Source: Cladosporium sp. IMV 00045
Taxonomy: Eukaryota; Ascomycota; Dothideomycetes; Cladosporiales; Cladosporiaceae
Reading direction: 5' to 3'
Assembly: GCA_001931905.2 (NCBI GenBank)
Contig: MSJI02000723.1
Coordinates: 1-64,000 of the forward strand
Length of the DNA stretch: 64,000 nucleotides
Under the pieces are notes generated by a model. That model saw only the letters and a list, made by a program, of their open reading frames with translations, was not told where the DNA came from and did no database searches. Position numbers and translations under genes: made by a program. This document shows, in pieces, positions 57,665-64,000 of the stretch (its first letter is position 1; every line of letters starts with the position of its first letter).

Positions 57665-59940
57665 TTTTAGTTTTTGCTCTGCTGTGGAAGACTTTCAAGT
57701 TCTTTTGCCCGAAGGATGAACATCGGTCGGCCAACCTCATCGGAAATGCGGTAGGGCTAATATGAGATATGGTACTGGCGCTCACCATGCCCCGTGCTCC
57801 GTGCTCTCCATACTGCTAGTGACAAAGAAAGTCTGGTGGAAGTTTCTGGGGCTTCCATCAGTTGAAGTAGCGTGGTCGAAACGCAGACGTCTAGACTTTG
57901 GTCGGCCTGGCGAGCGTGGCATCCGACTTCCGCTTCGGAGCCGTGAAGATGACATTTTACCAGAAGCTATGCAACCGGTTAAGTGCGCTCAAGTCATGGT
58001 TAAGTTTTGCGTGTGGTTTATCTGCCTAGTCCCACTGGCTCGGACGGCGAAATTATGCCTTGCTCGGCAGTAGATGCCATAGAGCTGGACTAGGCAGGTC
58101 ATTATTGATGAGCCAAGTGCCAAGGCGCATGTGGTGAGAGGTGGGCGTGATGGGATCCAACAGTGACATATCGAGGCTGTGCGAACACTGCGGCCACACC
58201 AGGATGTCCACCATCGCGTGGTGTTCTAGCGTACTGTGGCTGCAAGGGCTGCACCGCTACCTTCCGTGGCTGGGGCCGTGATAACCAATCCGGCCGAGAC
58301 CATTCGAAAGGCTAGCGACGGAAGGATTTCGATTTGAGATAACCACCTACTGTTAAGAGAATGAAATCCGAAGCATATCTCGACTCAGACATGGGTATAA
58401 GTGGATTTGACCCTGTCCCGTACTTGAGTACCGAGGTAAAACAAGTGGTGAAAGCTCGGTAGGAGGAAGGATTCCCACATTCCTGAGGATCGCATGCTTA
58501 TGGAATGCTGTTGAACAAAAATTGCAAAAGATTGAAACAAGGGCAGGGAATCGATTCATGCAGCCCTATACTTTTTGCGGGTTTGGAAGCTCCCAGTGGA
58601 TTGGCACTTGTGGGGTTTCTAGAACAGACGGTGTAGTTAAGCTTTTGCTCACTATCAGAATGACGATGATCTGTCGGGATCGTGTTCGGTATGCAACGAG
58701 AAGGAGCCGCCAGGCCGTTAATCTGCCAAAAGAGGATATGATCGGAGGTGCCAAAGGATCCCCATAGTAGTGACCTTGCTGACATTTAACCGTTATGGCA
58801 CGGAAGCAGTGTTGAGATGCCAACAGCCCCGGAACTGGGCACACTTTGAGCGATAGTTGCAAGGATAGGAATATGTAAGGTGGACCCTTTGATGCAAGGA
58901 ATTTCTAAGGCTCGTAAATCGCGTATCAGGGTGTCACGCTCGGCTAGCAGGTTCCGAGACGGTCTGCAGATGTTACCGATCATTCGTTAGGGCTCGCGGG
59001 GACTCAGTGTGCAGTGCAGGGGGTTGGCCTTGTGGATCAAATCACTAAAAACGTAGTGGCAGCACATTAAGTGATTCTTCCATGCTCAGCCACAATACCG
59101 AGATTACCAATGTGCCTCACCGGGGTCAGTTCATGGCATCGTGGCATCGTGGCATCCTTGCAGTGCTCGCGGCTCGACTTGCACTTGGACGCTGATCAAC
59201 CGCACGGCACGATGCGAAGGAACAAACGGTTTTCATAAGGGCCGACCGCATCTATGCCTTGGTGCCATGCCGCCGTGGCTGAATGCAGTCTAGCTAGGGC
59301 ATAGACGGCAGGCTTGACTTTCGCTGGCAGTCGATAGTGACGCTTTTCTACAGCAGCGGCGTCGAGTGGCTTTCGCACGCTGCACGGCTGTACGCTCGGT
59401 TGGGCAAGGAAGATCAGTGCTCGGAGGAGCAGACTCCGCTGTGAGAGCAATGACGATATGAAGTGAGGTCAAGCTTTTCACTACGGCTAACTCGGGTGGG
59501 AACTGGCGGGCGGGCGAGAACGAGGCTCGTTCCCTCGCGAGCGTCACATACCCAGTGGTTACGGCTCGCAGCAGCCGAGCGCGCTGCTGTAATCGATCGC
59601 GCCAGATACGAAGGTTTCACTGGCAGCATCGGCAGGCTCAAGGGTTGCATGGACGCCCGAAAAAGAAACCACAGGCCTTGACTTCGAGCGTGTCATGTTC
59701 GGTACGAGCACAACAATGAGCAATGATGCTCACATGGCGGCTGCCGCCGGCCACCATCCATCCACCAAGTGGAATAGCCAAGCCGTCAAGTGCAACGTTT
59801 CCAAGACGATCGCCCAGCTTGCCGCAAAGAGAGGGCCTTTCGCTCGCATCCGCAGAGCCTATCCTGTTGTGACGAGCCGTCTGCCGTCTCACCCGCATTC
59901 ACTACGGAGACGCCAGGCACAACGGCTTCTTCCCAGGCAG
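57665..59940. other. Right end of copy B, gene-free
   Basis: Counterpart of 31341-33621, highly alignable and without a recognisable gene. It contains the same GTGGCATC direct repeat (about 59133-59157). The last 180 bases look identical to copy A. Confidence 0.45.
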
Positions 59941-59960
59941 NNNNNNNNNNNNNNNNNNNN
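59941..59960. other. Assembly gap (20 N)
   Basis: Exactly 20 N; right end of the copy B contig. Confidence 1.
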
Positions 59961-60266
59961 GAGTAAGAGTCTGCAAAAAAGCTCATCCGCTTTGCGGGGA
60001 CATGCGTTGGAAACGTCAGCGTACGCTTGGATCGATGAGTTGCAGAGGCCGGTGCGTAGGTTAAGTTTGTCGATAATTCGTGAACTCGCCTGTTTGGTGA
60101 CTCGTACTGCGGTACCTTCCTTGCTTCCACTAATCACAGGTCTCGTCGCCTTTTGCCTTTCCCTGCCCCAGGTCATGGACCACATGCGCCAGTCCTCCTC
60201 GCCTTCAGAGCCCGCCTTCGAGGCGTTCCCGCCTCGTGGTGGCCCCACTCGGAGACTGTCTGCAGT
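59961..60266. repeat. 306-bp direct repeat, right member, starting at a gap
   Basis: Matches 45084-45389 without a visible difference. The sequence continues from here into the leader of the fusion gene, so merging the two members gives one uninterrupted upstream region. Confidence 0.92.
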
Positions 60267-60545
60267 ATCCGTGTTCTCGTCTAATTGATATCGCGATCTT
60301 GTCCGCTCGTTTTCGTCCTTGCTCCTTCACCTGCAAGACAACCACGGCCGCGAGCCGATCTACCGGATCCGAGACGACGCACGACGAACACGATCCAGCC
60401 AGACGCAGGCTTGGACAACTAAAACACCCTTTGAATCGGCTTGGACGAGGTATGGCGTGGCCGCGAAGGCCGCCTAGGACAACGGGAGGGTGAAATCGCA
60501 ACATACTGTCGCCGGGCGCAACTGGCACCCGACTTTGCCTTTGCG
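60267..60545 (+). promoter_or_regulatory. Leader of the fusion gene
   Basis: 279 bp directly upstream of the ATG with no gene; a small out-of-frame ATG at 60452 is a possible upstream start. Confidence 0.35.
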
Positions 60546-63182
60546 ATGGCGGATATAAGTACAAATCACGATGACTACAGGGGCCGTAGCGCGCCTGTGA
60601 TGGCCGTCAGCATCGCGCTGTTGGTCATTGCTACGGTCTTCGTCGTCTTCCGGATGATATCGCGGGCTGCGATTGTGAAGAAAATCGCTCTGGACGACTA
60701 CTTCATGGGATTAGCATGGCTCATCGCAGCCGGCATGACCATGTCTGTCATCTGGGGCACGCGCTATGGACTCGGGCGCCACATGGAGGACATTCCGCCG
60801 GAATGGCTGCCCACATTGAAAAAGTTCAACTACGTATTCAGCGTGCTGTACAACCCGGCGCTGATGGCTTCGAAAACCTCGATCCTGGTCTTTTATCTGA
60901 CGCTTTCCAAAAGCAATCACACCTTCCGATGGGCGACCATCGGTACGCTCTTTGTGGTCAACGCTGGAGGCCTCGCGTTGACCATGCTGAATATCTGGCA
61001 ATGCACGCCTGCCGCTGCCGTCTTCCACAATCCTATCCCTGATACTGCAAGCTGCACCGACATCGTTACCATCTATTTATCATCGGCACCCCTCAATATT
61101 ATCACGGATCTGGCCATCTTGTTTCTCCCTATGCCCATCCTCACAAGTATGCGACTACCGAGGAAGCAGAAGATCATCCTGGTTGTCACCTTCAGCTTTG
61201 GTGTTTTCGTTGCCGCGGTCGACGTCGTGCGCATTGCCTACTTACAATCTGCTGCTGAAACACGCCTGCAGAATATTCACAACAATGAGAACGAACCGAA
61301 TACCCTCACCTCGGAGAGCACCGACTTTCCTTGGTATGCGTCGCTGAGCTTCATGTGGTCTGTGGTGGAAGTCAACGTTGGTATCATGTGTGCTTGTGTA
61401 CCAGCTCTCAAGCCATTGGCATCACGTTTCATGCCACGCATGCTTCGTGATGCAGGAGACGTGACGGAGAAGGACTCTTCGACGTCGCAGCGGAGGTATA
61501 CGTACAATTCTGAAATGGCGAACGCACACCGTGTCCCCTCTATGGAGGAAGCACCACCCGCGCCACAGCAAGCTCATGTCGAGCCGCACGAGGACGAAGG
61601 ACCTATGGGAATGATGGAGTTCCTGACAACGCCCGACATGAACGGCAACGGCTCAGAGTATCCGGGTGGCGCAAGGCTGGATCGCACCACGACGATGTTG
61701 ACCAATACAACTCGCAATACCACACCACCCGATTCACCCACATTCTTCGACTTTGTCAACATGAACGGACGCAAGAGCATGGTACAGATGACCACCCGCG
61801 AGTCGGTCTTCCCCTTCGTCATGGTTTCTCTGCTATTCTTCATCTGGGGATTCGAGTACGGCTTGCTCGACGTCTTGAACCAACAATTCCAGCGCGTGGC
61901 GCGCATGTCGCCTGGTCAGACCACAAGCATCCATAGCGCGTACTTTGCCGGATATCTCCTCGGCCCTCCTCTTGTCGGACGCTGGGTCCTCAACCACTGG
62001 GGTTTCAAGGCCTGTTACTCCGTCGGCCTGAGCATCTACGCCTGCGGCACCCTCATCTTCTGGCCGTCTGCCGTTCTTACTTCTTACCCGGCATATTTGC
62101 TCACCAACATAATTGTCGGGTTTGGTCTTTCGATCCTGGAGGTGTCCGCCAATCCGTTCATCGCACTATGCGGTCCGCCACAGTACGCAGAAGCACGACT
62201 CCTTCTATCTCAGGCCATCCAAGCAGTGGGCACGGTCATCGCGCCTTTAATCGCCAACCGCGCATTTTTCAATACTCGACTTGACGTTCCATCTCTCGTC
62301 GATACGCAATATGCATACCTAGGCATTGCGCTCTTCACGGTCCTCCTAGCCGTCGTCTACCACTACGTTCCTCTCCCAGAGGCCACGAACCGAGAGCTTG
62401 AAGACGCTTCCGAGCGCATGGACGGGGCCAACAAGGCAAAGATCAAGTCGGTGCCCGTCCTCTGGATCATCTTGGCTCTGGGAGCTTTCAGCCAATTCTG
62501 CTATGTTGGCGCCCAAGAAGTCAACGGCACCGTTTTCGACAATTACCTCGCCGCCGTCGTCGGCACAGACTGGAATGCCTCGAATTACATGGCTGTGGCA
62601 CATACCTGTTTCGCGGTCTCACGCTTCCTCGCCGCGGGACTCAGCCTGGTCCTCCGCCCACGGTACTTGCTGCTGGTCTTCTACATCGGTGCGATCATCT
62701 TCCAAGCCCTCTCCATGCATATCGGCGGGCGCGGGGGCTTGGCAATGGTGCTTCTGGTGTTCTGCATGGAAGGTCCGCTTTTCCCTCTGATTTTCGCGCA
62801 GTCGATCCGCGGCATGGGCAAGCACACCAGGTTCGCCAGTGTTGTCGTGACCTCGGCCATATCTGGCGGCGCTGTCTTCTCGCCCATCAGTTCAGACATA
62901 GTCAACAGGGGTCGGGGACCCGAATTCGCTCTCATCGTCGCTGCGGTGGCTTTCGGTGCCGGCACTATTATGCCTATCGGCTTCAGCCTTATTGGCAAGG
63001 TCAGACGAGTTGTCGATCCGATGTCTGGATCTGAAGCTGCCAGCGATGGAAGACCTAGCTCGACGAGCAGTGTCGCTAGCCGGGCGTTGAGTATCGTTAT
63101 GATGGTCAAGCGACCGAGCAAAGAGAATGGGGCGGTGGAGTTCAGGGAACGATCGAGTAACGGAGGCATCGCCGGGGAGTGA
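60546..63182 (+). CDS. Fusion of fungal 7-TM rhodopsin-like domain with FucP-type MFS transporter
   Basis: One uninterrupted 878-aa frame with two membrane modules. Residues about 17-298 are a fungal rhodopsin/SAT4-like 7-TM domain: ALDDYFMGLAWLIA, YGLGRHM, MASKTSILVFYLTLS, NIITDLAILFLPMPIL, RKQKIILVVTFSFGVFVA. Residues 299-418 are a polar linker rich in Glu, Pro, Met and Thr. Residues 420-820 are an MFS domain of the fucose/glucose-galactose permease type, opening FIWGFEYGLLDVLNQQFQ and containing EVSANPFIALCGPP. The C-tail is Ser-rich. The two halves are usually separate proteins; the 7-TM family includes Pth11-like receptors. A receptor-transporter ('transceptor') role is inference. The start is the ATG at 60546 (MADISTNHDD); the frame upstream opens only with TTG. 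Confidence 0.88.
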   Translation: MADISTNHDDYRGRSAPVMAVSIALLVIATVFVVFRMISRAAIVKKIALDDYFMGLAWLIAAGMTMSVIWGTRYGLGRHMEDIPPEWLPTLKKFNYVFSVLYNPALMASKTSILVFYLTLSKSNHTFRWATIGTLFVVNAGGLALTMLNIWQCTPAAAVFHNPIPDTASCTDIVTIYLSSAPLNIITDLAILFLPMPILTSMRLPRKQKIILVVTFSFGVFVAAVDVVRIAYLQSAAETRLQNIHNNENEPNTLTSESTDFPWYASLSFMWSVVEVNVGIMCACVPALKPLASRFMPRMLRDAGDVTEKDSSTSQRRYTYNSEMANAHRVPSMEEAPPAPQQAHVEPHEDEGPMGMMEFLTTPDMNGNGSEYPGGARLDRTTTMLTNTTRNTTPPDSPTFFDFVNMNGRKSMVQMTTRESVFPFVMVSLLFFIWGFEYGLLDVLNQQFQRVARMSPGQTTSIHSAYFAGYLLGPPLVGRWVLNHWGFKACYSVGLSIYACGTLIFWPSAVLTSYPAYLLTNIIVGFGLSILEVSANPFIALCGPPQYAEARLLLSQAIQAVGTVIAPLIANRAFFNTRLDVPSLVDTQYAYLGIALFTVLLAVVYHYVPLPEATNRELEDASERMDGANKAKIKSVPVLWIILALGAFSQFCYVGAQEVNGTVFDNYLAAVVGTDWNASNYMAVAHTCFAVSRFLAAGLSLVLRPRYLLLVFYIGAIIFQALSMHIGGRGGLAMVLLVFCMEGPLFPLIFAQSIRGMGKHTRFASVVVTSAISGGAVFSPISSDIVNRGRGPEFALIVAAVAFGAGTIMPIGFSLIGKVRRVVDPMSGSEAASDGRPSSTSSVASRALSIVMMVKRPSKENGAVEFRERSSNGGIAGE

Positions 63183-64000
63183 TGTCTCTAAGAAACGAAA
63201 TTTGTACAGATGATTGACACGTGCGGAGGAACTATTTTGCAGAGACGTTGGGTGTCTCTTGGTGTTTTTGGTGTTTTTCTTTTTGGGATGATACCACGAT
63301 TGTTTATTTTGGACTACCACGGGCTGGAAAGACATTTCGGCCACTTTTCGATTTTTTTGGTCTCGTTGAACTCACAGCATGGCGCAGGCTGGAAACTCGG
63401 AAGAGGCAGACCGAGAAAAACGAGACGATCTTTGTTTGGCATGGGCTAGGGTGAAACTCTTGGCCAAGTATGTGAATATGTATATAAGCGAAAAGCACGA
63501 GTTTGCATCTGCATTACAAATCACACAGATCTTCTTGGCCGCTCTATTGTCATGCATCTCCTAGCCTATGTCCTATCTACGTACCGGCAGGATTCCTGCC
63601 CTATGTTTGTGATTGGATGAAATCGCATCCTCCCGCGAGCGGGTATGCTGCGTGTAAGATGGGCTTGATTATTCTCATCGCTATTGACTGCAGCTTAGCT
63701 TCTAGTGAGGAGAAATCGACCATCCAGCGTTTGCAGTTGACTGCGCGGTTAGCATATTTGTTGCTGGAAATAAACGATGTTGGCTGGTTTACTGGCGTGG
63801 TCCCCCGCTTCAATCCGGATGAAACGCTTCAATGATGCTTAACTCCGAGCATCCACGTCATTGGTGTACAGCTATGAATTCACATGCGGTAAACACCACA
63901 TTGATGGCAACGACATCCGCGAGTCCGCGAGTGGAGGAAGCTACGTCTGGCTTATAAATTGAAGCTCACTTCCACATCTCTTTACCTTCAATCACCCACA
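63183..64000. other. 3' flank of the fusion gene and right edge of the window
   Basis: No gene. A/T-rich 3' flank up to about 63600. Near the right edge a TATAAA box at 63953-63958 is followed by a C/T-rich, CA-rich stretch (ctctttaccttcaatcaccc), typical of the core promoter and leader of a plus-strand gene that would start beyond 64000. Confidence 0.4.
63953..63958 (+). promoter_or_regulatory. Possible TATA box of a gene beyond the window
   Basis: TATAAA about 45 bp from the window end followed by a pyrimidine-rich tract. Position and context suggest a core promoter; the gene itself is not visible. Confidence 0.35.

Larger units (their letters stand above)
45410..59940. repeat. Copy B of the repeated block (probable haplotype contig)
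   Basis: Collinear with 18766-33621 and in the same orientation. Bounded by 20-N gaps on both sides, with the 306-bp contig overlap outside them. It contains second copies of YVH1, HET, MFS, the unknown protein, the hydrolase and 5S rRNA, all with open frames. Its placement here is not supported by continuous sequence. Confidence 0.93.

Noticed and set aside
18766..59940. A genuine dispersed 15-kb segmental duplication or mobile element
   Set aside because: No terminal repeats, target-site duplication or transposase were seen at the block ends, and the N gaps with the 306-bp contig overlap fit an assembly cause better. Kept only as the alternative hypothesis.

Overview
This is nuclear DNA of a filamentous ascomycete (Pezizomycotina). 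The reasons are short introns with GTRAGT-type donors, a HET-domain heterokaryon-incompatibility gene, dispersed single 5S rRNA genes of the Neurospora type, a Zn2Cys6 regulator, a 7-TM 'fungal rhodopsin' protein and a Vfa1 homologue. The flavour is Dothideomycete (for example black-yeast relatives), but that placement is inference.

Layout. 1-17 kb: an RgsA-type RGS protein (minus) with about 7.4 kb of gene-free DNA upstream; argininosuccinate lyase (minus) divergent from VFA1 (plus); a three-exon C2H2 zinc-finger protein (minus). 18.8-33.6 kb is 'copy A' of a block holding YVH1 phosphatase, a HET gene, an ACS-family MFS transporter, a small unknown protein, a secreted alpha/beta hydrolase, an ankyrin remnant and a 5S rRNA gene. 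34-41 kb: a four-exon Zn2Cys6 regulator, glutathione reductase, tRNA-Arg(ACG), and a DUF647/RUS protein with a 13-nt microexon. 41.4-43.9 kb: a multiply broken pseudogene. 45.4-59.9 kb is 'copy B' of the same block, bounded on each side by exactly 20 N. 60.5-63.2 kb: one intronless gene fusing a 7-TM rhodopsin-like domain to an FucP-like MFS transporter.

Copy B needs care. The 306 bp just before the first gap (45084-45389) recur without a visible difference just after the second gap (59961-60266). This is what is expected if two overlapping contigs were left unmerged and a third contig, copy B, was scaffolded between them. Copy B is therefore most likely the second haplotype or homeologue of copy A, not a true dispersed duplication. 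Either way the comparison is informative. YVH1, the MFS transporter and the 5S gene are nearly identical between copies, while the HET gene is strongly diverged, carries an extra relic terminal exon in B, and sits in a block with a presence/absence ankyrin segment. That is the profile of an allorecognition locus held polymorphic.

Metabolic context: ARG4 and GLR1 are housekeeping genes; YVH1 and VFA1 are housekeeping factors for ribosome maturation and endosomal sorting. The HET/MFS/hydrolase/unknown cluster is accessory. No CRISPR array, intact transposase or viral gene was seen.
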